Assembly: GCA_946902875.1 (NCBI GenBank)
Contig: OX336344.1
Location: 19,551,791-19,615,790 of the forward strand
DNA: 64,000 nt
Direction: 5' to 3'
Source of the DNA: Nematopogon swammerdamellus
Taxonomy: Eukaryota > Arthropoda > Insecta > Lepidoptera > Adelidae
The position numbers and the translations under genes were made by a program. This document shows, piece after piece, positions 20,084 through 31,098 of this stretch; the stretch's first letter is position 1, and the number at the start of each line of letters is the position of its first letter. The notes beneath the pieces are model-generated. The model made no database searches, was not told the origin of the DNA, and worked only from the letters and a program-made list of their open reading frames with translations.

Positions 20084-21421
20084 AGTTTATTTATTTTATT
20101 TATTTATTTAATGTTAACGAAATCAACAGCATTACATTTAGAATATAACTAACATTATTTATACAAAATACAAAGCAAATTATAGATTTCACTGATTAGA
20201 ACCGTATTTTGTTCTACATACAGACAGATGCATAGGTACTAAACAAAACAAAGGATGAAATTAACACATTTTTACAACAATATATTTTGCAACAAATATT
20301 TTTAGCTACCAGGGTGTGTGTGTGTGTGAGGGTGTGTGAGGGTGCGTGTGTGAGGGTGAGGGTGTGTGTGTAGGAGAGAGTGTGTGTGTGTGTGATTATT
20401 ATTATTATTTTTTTATTATTATATATTTCTTGCCCTAGTCGTACGTCGTCGGGTTTAAAATTCCAGACACTATGTGCTTCTTAAATACCGATTTGTTATG
20501 GAGATAGGGATCAATGTTGCTGAAGTCTCTATTGTATGTTCTGGCTAAACGAGTGAGGACAGAGTTTTGGGAATAGTTCGTGCGGCACGGGGGTACACTA
20601 TATAGGTAGGCAGCGGTGTGACGTGTGCGTCGACCGGGCACGTGCAGCCCAAGCATCTCCACCAGAGCCGGAGAGTCCACAGTTCCTCGCACCACGTCGT
20701 GCAGCAGCAACATGTCCAGCAGAGATCTCCTGTCTTCGAGGGGTAACATTTTGTAGTGTTTACAGCTGTCAAAGTAGGAGGGAAACGATCGCCTCTCGCG
20801 GTAATCAATATGTTTGATGAAGCGTTCTTGAATATGTTCGATTTTTTCTTTATATACCTTGTATTGCGGGGACCATACATTACTAGCATATTCAAGGACG
20901 CTTGGAACGTATGCAAAATATATCGATTTTGTGCAGGTTAGATCTGTGAAGGATTGACTCACACGCAGCACAAATCCAAGATTTTTAAAGGCTTTATTCG
21001 TTATTATGTCAATGTGTTCCCCAAGGGTTAATTTGCTGTCTAGATAAACACCAAGATCTCGAACAAGCTTGACTCTTTCGAGTGGAGCGTCGTCAATTGT
21101 GTACTTAAATTCGATAGGGCATTTGCTACGTGTGCAAGTTATTATCTGACATTTGTTTATATTTACTGTAATTCTGTTTTGTTTGTAGTACCGCGAAAGA
21201 CGATCCAAATCACTTTGCAACCTTGTACAGTCCGTAACATTACCCATCTCCAGATATATTTTAGTATCATCAGCGTAAAGGAGATGCTTAGCGTGCTGAA
21301 AACAAGTGTATATATCGTAGAGATAGGCATTATAAAACAAGGGGCCTAGATGGGATCCCTGGGAGACTCCTGAAGGAATTCCTACGAAGTTAGATTTGTA
21401 TCCACCAAGAACCACCGCTTG
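20084..21421 (-). mobile_element. 5'-truncated Jockey-type LINE inserted in the satellite
   Basis: On the minus strand it runs from a truncated reverse transcriptase (21415) through the stop at 20435 to an A-rich (TAAA)n tail at 20084-20112. The 3' UTR holds a GT-rich microsatellite (20313-20397). Satellite sequence flanks both ends. Confidence 0.8.
20435..21415 (-). pseudogene. Jockey-type reverse transcriptase, C-terminal 326 residues
   Basis: The frame starts inside the RT palm domain. Motif B is GIPSGVSQGSHLGPLFYNAY and motif C is LLYADDTKIY (residues about 45-54); conserved thumb segments LVRDLGVYLDSKLTLGEHID and SVLEYASNVWSP follow, then the usual C-terminal tail ending near FKKHIVSGILN. 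The endonuclease, gag-like protein and motif A are missing through 5' truncation, so it cannot transpose. No stop codon interrupts the remaining frame, which suggests a fairly young insertion. Confidence 0.85.
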
Positions 21422-21488
21422 AGATCGTTACTTACTGTCTTCTTTGAAATACGAATTTCACGCGAGCGGAGCCGCGGGCTCAGCTAGT
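21422..21488 (+). mobile_element. Helitron-type 3' terminus of the satellite element
   Basis: AATTTCACGCGAGCGGAGCC then GCGGGCTCAGCTAG: a GC-rich hairpin followed by CTAG and T, as in Lep1-like non-autonomous Helitrons. Confidence 0.65.
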
Positions 21489-22144
21489 ATATAATATTTA
21501 AACTATTTATTATGTTAATATTAATACAATTATTTAATATTTATATTATAAAAGCGAAAGTATGGATATTTGTTTGTTTGTTCCAATTTCACGCCCAAAC
21601 GACTGAACGGATTTGGATGAAATTTAATAGGTAGATGGATCAATCATTGAATTAGTCAGTTTCCATAAAAAAAAATAATAAAAAAAACCCGAGCAAGCGA
21701 CTATGGGTACGCATTTAGTTTACATTTATGTATCTATTCTGGTTGAACTGGCTCATAGGAAAATCCAATTAACATTCTCAATTCACCAAGCATCGTAAAA
21801 CAGAAACTTTCGATAAATAGTTTTGTTTACAGCGAAGGGCGAATGGTTGCAACTTTTGAAGTATGGTTAACTAAGTACGTGTTAGATTTCACGGTTAATT
21901 ATGTGGCACAAGGGTGGCATACTGGAGATTAGAAAAACGGAAATGACGTATGAAATAAAGTATAGTACAATATATTGTAATATATACTTTATTTAAGGGT
22001 CCGTTTATGACATAATATGTGTGACCGAGGAGGCAGGATGAAATTTTCGTTTTTTGTTTTGCAGCTGACAGACCCTTTGACAGGAGCGTCTCGGCTCGAT
22101 ATTTCTACATTCATTAATAAAATAAATAATAATAATAAATATAA

Positions 22145-22510
22145 TTGCCGGCGACGACGGCGAACCAACTATGCGCTCCCGTCACACCACCAACGGCGGG
22201 ACGACGACGTCTACCACCCGACCGGTTTGGGGCTATCGGGGCCTCGCGCCCCGTCTTCGGTCCTCGCTACCGGGTGGTACAGTGCGCGAAGGCGACGCAA
22301 GTACGAACCCGAAGAAGGATCGAAGAGCTGCGTGACGTCGCCCTGCAGCCCGGCGGATACGGATGGGGGTGGTGGTGGCCTACTAGTCTAGTCTAGTACC
22401 ACCACCTATCGCTCGTAGATAGTCTCGCGTCGTATCGGAGAGCTCCGTAGCCACCGCGCCGGCGTGCTTGGAGGCTTGTCTCCCGCCGCCGCCGCCCGCC
22501 GGCGTTAATT
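22145..22510 (+). pseudogene. Fragment of an R4/Dong-type element
   Basis: It follows an (AATAAT)n tract. GACGACGTCTACCACC, GGGGCTATCGGGGCCTCG and ACCGGGTGGTACAGTGCGC match the N-terminal coding part of the intact element at about 10495-10580. The right end is GCCGCCGCCG-rich like the intact 3' end. Most of the frame is deleted. Confidence 0.65.
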
Positions 22511-22798
22511 TTGTATATATTTGTTTTATAATTATATTTAATTCATATAATAAATACGTATATAGAATAGAAAACGTGATAATAAAGAAACAAAATAATA
22601 ATATTACAACATTACTTCAATGTATTCCAAGTCTGAAAAATAAATTCCAAACAATAAAAAATAAATCTGTAAATACTATTATTATATGTATGTAAGTATA
22701 TATACTTAATTGAACACAAATTTACACAAATGACAAATTAGTCAAAATAGGCGAGCTTAATTCGATGAGGCATTTTATTATAACTAACCCTTGGGATT

Positions 22799-23040
22799 TT
22801 TTTTATGGAAACTGACACGATTGGATACATCACATACAATATCCGTGATGTCAGCCCATAAAACCGGGTGATCCAGGTGCCATGTCAGTGCTTCCCTTCA
22901 TTTCATGTCAGCTACACTGAACTAGACGGAAAACACGAACGTTTCATTCAACCCACGTTTCATTCAGTGCAGTGGTGCCAACCCGGGCGGGATAAACCCT
23001 ACCACCTAGTAAGGTAAGAAAGGAAGGGAGGGACCTAACC
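22799..23040 (-). repeat. tRNA/5S-like SINE, 3' part
   Basis: It runs from ATGGAAACTGACACGATTGG to about GGGAGGGACCTAACC. The 5' promoter half is missing. It lies just downstream of Kazal gene 2. Confidence 0.75.
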
Positions 23041-23195
23041 TACCTGGAATGTGTAAGTAGGTATATGCAGGCGAACATGAATAGTAATATAGTTAGTAAT
23101 AGGGCGTCGTCTGCGATCTTCGATTAGGCATTTCAAGATATTATTCAAATTCTTCACCCTCAATTAACAACAATTAGTATTTTTCTTCTCGCTAT

Positions 23196-23201
23196 TTTAT
23201 T
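23196..23201 (-). terminator. Poly(A) signal of Kazal gene 2
   Basis: AATAAA on the minus strand lies 28 bases beyond the stop codon. The surrounding sequence is conserved with 160-215. Equivalent signals lie at 35715-35720 (gene 3), 40520-40525 (gene 4) and 58161-58171 (gene 5). Confidence 0.6.
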
Positions 23202-23228
23202 GTGACACCGCATCAAATACATAGGTAC

Positions 23229-23473
23229 TTAAAAGAAAAAAAAATTTGCGGGAAAGTATGTAGTATCTAAACATTTCCCGTAGTGTAGTATATAAACCTC
23301 CGAGTTTCGTCCGACCTGGCAGTTCAAAAGACATTCGTTAGCATAAGTCCTTCCGTCATTGCCACAGACGGGAGCGAAGTTCTTGCTGCAGAAACATAAT
23401 ATGCTTGCGTCGGCTTGAGGACGTGACTCCGATAGGGCTGCCATTATAGCGACTCCGATCACAATGAGGAGAG
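23229..23473 (-). CDS. Kazal gene 2, exon 2
   Basis: With exon 1 (28183-28198) it gives 86 residues: a signal-peptide-like start (MNSKTALLIVIGVAIMAALS), an acidic/polar linker ESRPQADAS, and a Kazal domain C-x1-C-x7-C-x10-C-x3-C-x15-C with PVCGNDGRTYANEC. P1 is Lys, so trypsin-like targets are likely. The C-terminus (LDTTYFPANFFFF) is longer and more hydrophobic than in the paralogs, which suggests the ancestral stop has shifted. The intron is about 4.7 kb and holds a TIR element 26 bp upstream of the acceptor, LINE pieces and a P-like transposon, so splicing may be impaired. Confidence 0.85.
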
Positions 23474-23499
23474 CTAAAATTATGAAACATATTATTTAA

Positions 23500-23850
23500 G
23501 GCGGAAATAAGACTCAAACCGTGCTACCCGAGCACTGATGATTGAAACACGAACCGTATGCCGAAGTAAATAGGTGCGAGATTCATTCTACTCGTGCGGT
23601 GGCTGATACGTCGCGCCGACGATGAACGTTTGCGCTAAAATCACACTATATATTAAATTTCACGTGTTGGAAAGATGGAACAAAATATCTATTTCGCTAC
23701 GATTGTAGGGAAAAATATTATCTATATTTCTATGAGGGTCTTGTATTGAAACAACTATTATGCTTCTCAAGATAATTTAACTTAGTACAATTTTCGTACT
23801 GTAGCTCAATAATTTCGTTTCAAGTTGACCTTTTGAGTCTTATTTCCGCC
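23500..23850. mobile_element. 351-bp TIR element (GGCGGAAATAAGACTCAAA)
   Basis: The ends are 19-bp perfect inverted repeats. It is inserted in the gene 2 intron 26 bp from the splice acceptor; genes 4 and 5 have the empty site (near 40831 and 58504). The target duplication is unclear but TAA-like. A second, inverted copy is at 62455-63387. Confidence 0.85.
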
Positions 23851-24439
23851 ATAATTTGGAGAGTTCTTCAATCAACACGGTAGGTACTTGAAGGATTACA
23901 CAAGTCGACGTTTCGGGGACGAGACGCCTCCTCCAGGAACTCCCGCAGTCCCTGAAGAATCCGGGAGCTACGATGCTACAGCAGACACACCCAAGCACAC
24001 ATAACACACACTTTAAACTAATAACACCCCTCCGTTTGCGTCGGGCGTTAAAAATTTACAAAATCTGAAGTTCCCCGCTATTTCCATTTTCCACCTAACG
24101 TAGCATCTTCCAGGTTCAACAGAAGATGAGGTGTAATTGTATGTTAATTTATAATACGTACGTACACACGTAAGTAGGTATGTTTGTTTATGTTTTATTT
24201 TATTTAATTTCTCACATTATTTTGTTGTACAGTTCTGGTTAGTTTTCCATATTTATGATAAATTTCGTTTTTCAGTGTTTTTGGTAGGAATTTAAGGAGA
24301 AATTTAAGGTTATCTTTCTTGTATATTTTTTTGCTATCAATGTATGTCTAGCCTGTAAGTAAAAGAAAATGTATTTCCCGGCAAAATGGGTTCAACTGAA
24401 AATCAGCGTAATAGGTATCTATTGCACACGCTGAGTTGA

Positions 24440-24538
24440 GCCCAATTTGTCGCTAATATTGCTTAATTATTGTGTTGTATTTTTAAATTGTAATCCGAAA
24501 TGGCGACAAATAAACGTTTCATTTCATTTCATTTCAGG
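24440..24538 (+). mobile_element. LINE 3' end with (TTTCA)n tail
   Basis: TTGTAATCCGAAATGGCGAC then AAATAAACG and repeated TTTCA is a familiar lepidopteran LINE terminus. No coding part remains. Confidence 0.65.
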
Positions 24539-24559
24539 TTTTATAAATAAAATTAAGGT

Positions 24560-24893
24560 AAACTCTACTGGTGCCTCATATCTCACCGTTATCTATTTCA
24601 TCTTGATTTATGATTATTTTTTCTTTTTTCTCTCTATGTTACATTTTAAGTATGTATGTATGTTACATGTAGTTATATTCATAAAAATAAAACACGTATT
24701 CCTCGTCCCTTTCGCTTGCAGTACCTATACTTCTTTCTCTGTATTTTATTCCTCATCACCCAAAGGTTGACTGGAAGAAATCACTTGCAGTGATAGGTCC
24801 GCCTTTGTGCACTCCTGTATTTCTCGTTTCTTGTCATGTACTGTTTTTGTTTCAATTGTGTGAAATAAAGAGGTTATATTCTATTCTATAATA
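24560..24893 (+). mobile_element. 3' end of the CR1/Rex-type LINE
   Basis: It shares CATCACCCAAAGGTTGACTG, GAAATCACTTGCAGTGAT, AAATAAAGAG and a (TTCTA)n tail with 42490-44262. It has no protein-coding sequence. Confidence 0.75.
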
Positions 24894-25027
24894 CCTAATA
24901 TTACTGCGGAGTCGCTCGCCTGTGTTCGGAGCAATGTCATGCAAGAAATAATATTATGTATGAAATATTATGTTTTCCACTGGATTCTACAGACGCATTT
25001 TTCAAGAGTAGTATGAAGTACAAAAAC

Positions 25028-25345
25028 TGACGTTGTATAAAACACAGGTTAGGCCTTGCTTGGAGTACTGCTCGCGCTTGTGGGATGGCTCAGCTAAATA
25101 CCAGCTTGAGCCGCTAGACTCAACCCAGCGTCGTGCCGTGCGACTCGTGGGCGACCCTGAGGTGACCCGCGACTTAGAACCACTGCAACTCCGTAGGGAC
25201 GTCGGCTCCCTAAGTGTGTTCTATCGTCTATTTCATGGGGAGTATTCGGAGGAGCTGTTTAACGCGATTCCGGCGTCCCCATTCCACCTCCGCACTACGC
25301 GTACTGGGCAGGGGATGCACCCCTATTCAATCGATCTACCACGGA
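25028..25345 (+). pseudogene. LINE reverse-transcriptase tail, part 1 (split by a P-like element)
   Basis: It encodes TQVRPCLEYCSRLWDGSAKY then QRRAVRLVGDPEVTRDL, RRDVGSLSVFYRLFHGE and FHLRTTRTGQGMHPYSIDLP, the C-terminal region after the RT domain in a common lepidopteran CR1/Rex-type LINE. It breaks at 25345, where a 2.56-kb transposon is inserted, and resumes at 27902. Related copies are at 53558-53965, 56305-56935 and 39987-40095. Confidence 0.8.
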
Positions 25346-25497
25346 CACGAGTCAGTAAGCCTGGAGGCGCCATACATAGGAGGACAGGGGTAGCCGCGCG
25401 TCGGCGCACACGCGCCAGCGCGTCAGTCTAGCGCCGGCGACCGATCTTAGTCTCCGTCCGCCGCTCAGGCGGAGCGAACGTGCGCGTCTGTCACAAA

Positions 25498-25577
25498 ATG
25501 CCTCATTGTGCAGTGCTTTGGTGCAAAAAGTCGTCGAAAAATTCAAACTTGAACACAGATGGAGTCACCTTTCACGA
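25498..25577 (+). CDS. THAP-type zinc-finger first exon in the P-like element
   Basis: It starts MPHCAVLWCKKSSKNSNLNT, continues DGVTFH, and ends at donor GTAAGT (25578-25583). THAP domains begin with MPxxC and a C-x2-4-C pair, and have a conserved F-H before the next conserved residue; they bind DNA ends in P transposases. Here the pair is C-x4-C. No following exon could be assigned, so the protein is probably incomplete or its remainder is deleted. Confidence 0.6.
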
Positions 25578-26260
25578 GTAAGTACTTTCATTCAATTTGA
25601 TAGCATTTTTCGCTTGAATTTCAGTAACAAACATCGGCGTAAATATGTATGGAGAGCTCTTTTCTGCTTACCCACCATAGGTCGACTATCGTGTTGGATG
25701 CAGTTAGCTCTTGTAATTTTTTTTGTTTATTGATAAATATGTATGTTAAATGTATACAGATATTTCATGCATTCTGCCTTATTGCCAAAGGACATTTCTT
25801 CTAGTCAACCTCAGCAGGTTTCCTCGTTCAATATTCGTTTATCGCGCTTTTTTCATTCAACCAGTACCTACCGGTTTTTACTTTTGAGCGACTCTAAAGG
25901 AATTAATTTCTTTAGGTCATGCGTCTACCGGGAATTAGTCTTGTTATGCTTAGCATTAACAAAATTAATTCATAATGAATACCCCGTTAGCATTTAGCAC
26001 TGCTAAGCGCCCTGATGAATAAAAATTTATGCTAAATGCTAAGCAATAATCACATTTAATTTTAATTAGCATTGCTGTTTCGTTCGTAAAACTTTGTTGG
26101 TTCGTTTGTTTTGGAACGCACAAAGCAATGAAGTATGTGCTATTTATCTGTGGTACTGCTAAATGCTAAATGCTATATAGCGCCTGCGCTCCGCTGCTAG
26201 CTAGCTAGCTAGCATCTAAATGCGAAATGCGATGCGATCATGCGAGTGAGGGGTCGGAAT

Positions 26261-26775
26261 TATCATCTGTCACATGATCATTAGTTTTGGTCGTATCTAC
26301 AGAACCACTGGACTTAGACCCATCGTGTTGGTACTCAATCTGAACGTCTCGATGAGATCTATCCATCTGTCACATTAACTATTGTTTTGGTCATAACTCG
26401 AGAACCACTGGTGCTAGACCCATCGTGTTGGTACTCAAACTTCAGGTCTCGGTGAGATCTATTCATCTGTCACATGAACATTTGTTTTGGTCATAACTCG
26501 AGAACCACTGGTGCTAGATCCATCGTGTTGGTACTCAAACTTTAGGTCTCGGTGAGATCTATCCATCTGTCACATGAACTTTTGTTTTGGTCATAACTCG
26601 AGAACCACTGGTGCTAGACCCATCGTGTTGGTACTCAAACTTCAGGTCTCGGTGAGATCTATCCATCTGTCACATGAACTTTTGTTTTGGTCATAACTCG
26701 AGAACCACTGGTGCTAGACCCATCGTGTTGGTACTCAAACTTTAGGTCTCGGTGAGATCTATCCATCTGTTGCGC
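26261..26775. repeat. 100-bp minisatellite, five units
   Basis: ATCCATCTGTCACATGAACT recurs at exactly 100-bp steps from 26261 to 26761, with TTGGTCATAACTCGAGAACC and ACCCATCGTGTTGGTACTCA in each unit. It lies inside the P-like element. The outer units are the most diverged. Confidence 0.9.
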
Positions 26776-27106
26776 GACCATCTCTCGAGACACATGTTAG
26801 TTCTTTAGTTCTTTAGTTCAACAATAACAATGTAAATGTCAACAATGTAAACAGTAACAATGTAAATGTCGTAAATTGTGCTTTTAAATTTAATTCAATT
26901 GTTCAAAAGTTACCAAATGAAAATTTTAATATAGATACCGATCTATAAATAAATAATTAAGTAAATTATTGTTCTGTTTCAAATATATGTTTCTATTACA
27001 GACTACACAGCCTTTCATTTGTTATTTTATTAACCTTTATATAACGAATTCACACCGTCAAACTGACAGAGAGACGCATGGTACATTTTATAAGGCTCTA
27101 GCTGCA

Positions 27107-27264
27107 TGGCTGGTTAGTTTGTTAAAAAAGGCAAAGCCTGGAAAACCTCATTTTACCCTAAAAAAATTAAATATCCAGGTGGGTATGGCTGGTTAGTTTG
27201 TTAAAAAAGGCAAAGCCTGGAAAACCTCATTTTACCGTAAAAAAATTAAATATCGAGGTGGGTA
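27107..27264. repeat. 79-bp direct duplication
   Basis: TGGCTGGTTAGTTTGTTAAA through AAATATCCAGGTGGGTA is repeated at 27186 with very few changes. It is inside the P-like element. Confidence 0.85.
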
Positions 27265-27901
27265 CTCATAAATTTTTTATGGTAGGGTAGATTTTCGCGA
27301 ATTTTTCGCGAAGTCATATTGCAATATAATTTGTCATATCGTTGGCTAAGTAATTAGCAAATAGTTGTTAATAATATAATAATTTTTTTTTTGGTTACAA
27401 AACTTTTCGACTTTCTAACATTATTTTTTTAATTTTGGAAAATTCCAATAACAAATACTCCAATAAGATAATACCAATGTACGAGGTCTTACATATCATT
27501 GTTTTGGAAATTTGATGTAGATTTATAATAAAGTATCCGAGGTATCTCAGAACTTAGAACTATTATCGTGTTTATGCGAAAATCTGCAAATTCGCAAAAT
27601 TGTGAAAGGGGCGTTGCCTTTGTTCATTTAAGAGAAAGTTATATTATTCCCTTGATGTAAAGAAGGGTTAAATATTGTTAAATCCGTTTCATCTTTTCAT
27701 CGCGAATCGACACAATGAGCGACTTATTGTATGAATCCAGTTCAAACGTATGGAAGACTGGCGTCACGTGGCTACCTACTCGCTCGGCCAATCACGGCGT
27801 TCCATGCGCCGCTCCCGCCTCAGACTTCACACCCCTTTGGCGGCTACCTCGGTTCTCATACAAACGATGCCGTATTTCGTATCCAGGCTTACTGACTCGT
27901 G

Positions 27902-28148
27902 ACCACGGATCACCAACCGGTTCTGTAGATCTCTTATTCACAGAACCGGGAAAATGTGGAACGCACTCCCTGCCCATCTATTTCCTCCCAAGTACTGCCT
28001 GGGGTTCTTCAAAAGGGGCGTGAAAAGGCTCCTGTCAGGCCGGCATGGCATTCGCAATCCCCGTGCATCACAGAATGTCCATGGGCATCGTTAGACACCT
28101 ACTTGTAGGTGAAACGATGCCACATGTCGCGCTATCCATAAAAAAAAA
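27902..28148 (+). pseudogene. LINE tail, part 2 and 3' UTR
   Basis: This is the continuation of the LINE broken at 25345. It reads TGTGGAACGCACTCCCTGCC, CACGTTTTGAAGAACC-type coding end, then GAAACGATGCCACATGTCGC and an A-rich tail. It lies directly beside exon 1 of Kazal gene 2. Confidence 0.75.
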
Positions 28149-28182
28149 TATAAATATAGAATAAATAACTATAAATGCTTAC

Positions 28183-28198
28183 CTGTTTTAGAATTCAT
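28183..28198 (-). CDS. Kazal gene 2, exon 1
   Basis: ATG AAT TCT AAA ACA G followed by donor GTAAGC. It is identical to gene 1 exon 1 and joins in phase 1 to 23473. The ~4.7-kb intron is packed with mobile elements. Confidence 0.75.
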
Positions 28199-28239
28199 CT
28201 TTAGCTAACGTTCTAGCATGTACTTACGATGTAAATGCT

Positions 28240-28370
28240 TTTTGAGAACTCAAAAAGGTCTTTAATATTGTGTTGATAAGCGAGTGCACATTTCACCGGA
28301 TGGCTGAGCATAACGAATAGTATTTGTCTCGGTGCATGCTTTGAATACCGTATTATTTAATGAGTGGGAA
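28240..28370 (-). promoter_or_regulatory. Kazal gene 2 promoter
   Basis: The TATA box is weakened to TATTAAA (28261-28267). The conserved upstream motif is present in altered form (28306-28332: GAGCATAACGAATAGTATTT GTCTCGG); TGACGC has become TAACGA. Gene 2 may be weaker than the others. Confidence 0.55.
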
Positions 28371-28869
28371 AAGTGAAAACTTGTGCAATTTTTTTTGTGT
28401 CGAGGAATTATTAAGTATTAATAAAAAAAATTGCGTTAATTCAGCATAAATTAAGAAAAATGTGAGCCATTATTTTCTCATTAGGTGCTAGATTCGAGGA
28501 ATACTGAAATTTGAAGTATTAATTCGGAAAAATACCACACTTGTAGAATCCGCTTTGGCCCCTTTCATCGATAAATTGTGGCACACGATCTCAGAAATAT
28601 ATAAATCCTCAAACTCAAGCAGCAACACATAAATTCTCTCATCGCTCTAAAATAATATTTTCTTTATACCAAGACTTAATTTCTAACATATTGCCTGGAA
28701 ATATTTTGAGAAAATTTAACTGGTTGATAATTGTTTGAAAAATAGTTTAAAATAAAAATTTTAATGTCAATATTACCAATGGGAGATCTTGTATCGGACT
28801 AAATTTCACTTCCAGTGAGATTAGGTAGGGGGCACCGGTATGCGCTCGGTGGGCCGCGGATAATTATCC

Positions 28870-29222
28870 AACCAGGCACAAGGACACTATTATACAAAAA
28901 AATCACAATACCGAGAAATTTAAAAAATGTTTGGTATTTAATAGTATAAATATTTTCAATAAATTGCCAAAAGAGTTACGTGAGAACAATGAGGACATAA
29001 ATAAATTTAAATTACAGCTGAATACCTGGCTACAAGGAAAAACATTTTATGATTTAAATTATTTCAATATTATTATATAGTTTATTGTTACAATTTATAT
29101 ATTATTTATTATTTAAGAATTTTTATGTATAATGAATGACGAATGACGATGCCTCAAGATCACGATTTGAATTTTTTGATAATGTGTGCTAATAAATGAA
29201 TTTGATTTTGATTTGATTTGAT
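28870..29222 (+). pseudogene. Jockey-type LINE C-terminus with (TTTGA)n tail
   Basis: It encodes INIFNKLPKELRENNEDINK then FKLQLNTWLQGKTFYDLNYF and a stop, the usual end of a Jockey-type RT protein, and ends in GATTTGATTTTGATTTGATT. Only this last part is present. Confidence 0.7.
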
Positions 29223-29224
29223 TT

Positions 29225-29540
29225 GGATGTGGCTCTGTCGGCTTTGTGTCCTCCACATGCGTGGCTCCAGGCGTATCCGTCAGCACACCTCGGTACACGG
29301 TTGAACCGGAACACGCTACTCATCGCATTATCTCTCAGCGTGGGAGCCGGGACTCAGCCACACACCTGCCCCCTGCGGCTCGCCGGTCTTGTTCTTAGCA
29401 TTTTTGCTGCTCAGATTTTAGTTTGCATATTCTTCGACTATTTAGAAGCACCGCGCCTTGCGCTCCGGGGCGCTTCCCAATCCAGAACTAGCAGTGTCTT
29501 ACCGCTGCTCCCGTCGGGTAGAAATCCCGGTCTCTTACTT
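29225..29540. repeat. ~315-bp dispersed block (also 48733-49047)
   Basis: TGTGGCTCTGTCGGCTTTG, CACATGCGTGGCTCCAGGCG, CACCTCGGTACACGGTTGAA and CGCTCCGGGGCGCTTCCCAA are shared with 48733-49047. Both copies follow degenerate LINE-like sequence. The frames are short and not conserved between copies. Confidence 0.7.
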
Positions 29541-29740
29541 GAAATGAAATGAAATGAAATCAAAAATATTTATTTCTCCTAAAGGTACATATAAAACGAA
29601 AACCAGAAAAACGATAACAGAAAGAAACCTGAAGGAGAAAGAGGAACCAACTCAGCATTTTTGCTGTAGGAATGTGCCCTACAGCGCTGTTTTTCAGTTG
29701 GCCCCTTTTAAATTTTTTTCATAAAGTGAACTAAATATAT
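29541..29740 (-). mobile_element. LINE 3' end, minus strand, with (TTTCA)n tail
   Basis: GAAATGAAATGAAATGAAAT at 29540-29559 is a reversed LINE tail. The rest resembles a 3' UTR and has no coding match. Confidence 0.55.
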
Positions 29741-29793
29741 TAATAACAACAATGAATGCGAGACACATAAAAAAAACACCCAATATATATACG

Positions 29794-31098
29794 CAGTCGG
29801 ATCATAAGTTCTGTCACAACCTTATTATTTTCAACTTTCGAATACTGGCCAGAAATGTTTTTATTGATTTTGAATGAGGAACGTTTTGCGTCTTTAAAAA
29901 TAAAAAATAAAATTATATTACTCCATTTTAAAACATGGAGTGGACGCAACAGGAAGACACAATCGCAGTTATTGCGTTGCACCGCTGCGCTTACGCGCCA
30001 ACTGAGATTTTTAAAATTCTAAAAAAAATTAAAAATAACGCTGAGGTTTTTTTAACGTACAATCAAACGATTCGGTGAAGATTCGAGCTCCGAACATCCC
30101 AAGAGGAGCGGCCGGTCTCGTACGGTTAGGACACCGACTATCATCAAGGCAGTGAGGGCGCGAATCCAACGAAATGCTGTGCGCAAGGAAAAAATTTTAG
30201 CTCTGTAGATGCGGTTAAGCAGAACCACGGTTAAAAGAGTAATAAATGAACACCTGGGACTATGAGCTTATCGAAAAAAAATATGACATTTTTTTTATGA
30301 GCGTCTGAAAAAAATAAGGATAGTGAGATCTCAGACTTTGTTAAGGCGGTACGCGGTAAAAAAGTAACGCGAAATCCTTTTTTCAGACAAATTTTTTTTT
30401 TACCTTGAACAAAGTTACAACATAGAAAATGATAAAGTTTATGCCCATAACAGTGAAGAAGTGGGCAGGCCTATCCCGAGAGTTCAGCGTGGACATCATT
30501 CTTTATTATTCATGGTTTGCCTTGAAGTCTCATATTCAGGCCTTAATGAGGTGTTTTTCTGTGAGAAAGGTGTAAAAATCAGTGCCGTTGTCTACCAAAA
30601 TACGGTGCTTTCAAACATTGTGGAACCTCTTTCTCACAAAATGTTCGAAAACAGACACCGGGTACACCAACAAGATTCTGCGCCAGCTCATAAGGCAGCA
30701 AGCACGCAAAATTGGCTGACCACCCATGGAATCGACTTCATCAGGCACCAAGAATGGCCCTCCTCCAGCCCAGACTTGAAACCATTGGATTACAAAATAT
30801 GGCAACATTTGGAGGAGAAAGTCTGCGCTAAACCTCACCAGAATTTGGAGTCTCTCAAAGCATCCCGGATTAAAGCGGCGGCTGATATAGACACGAACGT
30901 CGTGCGTGCTGCGATCGACAACTGGCCAGGCAGGTTGAGAGTCCGCATTCAAAATCTGGGAGGGTTTTTCGAATAATTTTAATAAAATTTTAATCTACTT
31001 TAACCTGCCTTTCTTTTCATATATATATTTCAAAGTAAGATAAAAAGTCGTAAAATTTATTTAATAAAGTATTTGTGACAGAACTTATGACCCGACCT
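29794..31098 (+). mobile_element. maT-like (DD37D) mariner element, degraded
   Basis: The ends CGGATCATAAGTTCTGTCAC and its inverse GTGACAGAACTTATGACCCG bound a 1.3-kb element, the usual length for a mariner. It carries one broken transposase frame. A 5' fragment of the same family is at 48481-48550. Confidence 0.8.
29935..30976 (+). pseudogene. maT-like (DD37D) transposase pseudogene
   Basis: The N-terminal start MEWTQQEDTIAVIALHRCAY (29935) and a helix-turn-helix-like stretch (PKRSGRSRTV, near 30100) are in broken frames with several stops. From about 30365 the frame is open: the first catalytic Asp is in ILFSD, the second in HQQDSAPAHKA, the third in SPDLKPLDYKIW. I count 37 residues between the second and third, the DD37D spacing of the maT family. 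The protein ends VRIQNLGGFFE. Stops upstream show that it is not functional. Confidence 0.8.

Larger units (their letters stand above)
25346..27901 (+). mobile_element. P-like DNA transposon (THAP exon, 8-bp target duplication)
   Basis: The ends CACGAGTCAGTAAGCCTGGA (25346-25365) and TCCAGGCTTACTGACTCGTG (27882-27901) are perfect 20-bp inverted repeats. ACCACGGA is duplicated on both sides (25338-25345 and 27902-27909) within an interrupted LINE, so the insertion is unambiguous. An 8-bp duplication, CA termini and a THAP-type first exon fit the P superfamily. No long transposase frame was seen. The interior holds a 100-bp minisatellite and a 79-bp duplication. Confidence 0.8.

Noticed and set aside
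26261..26775. CRISPR-like array
   Set aside because: It is uniform 100-bp head-to-tail units without unique spacers, in a eukaryotic transposon.
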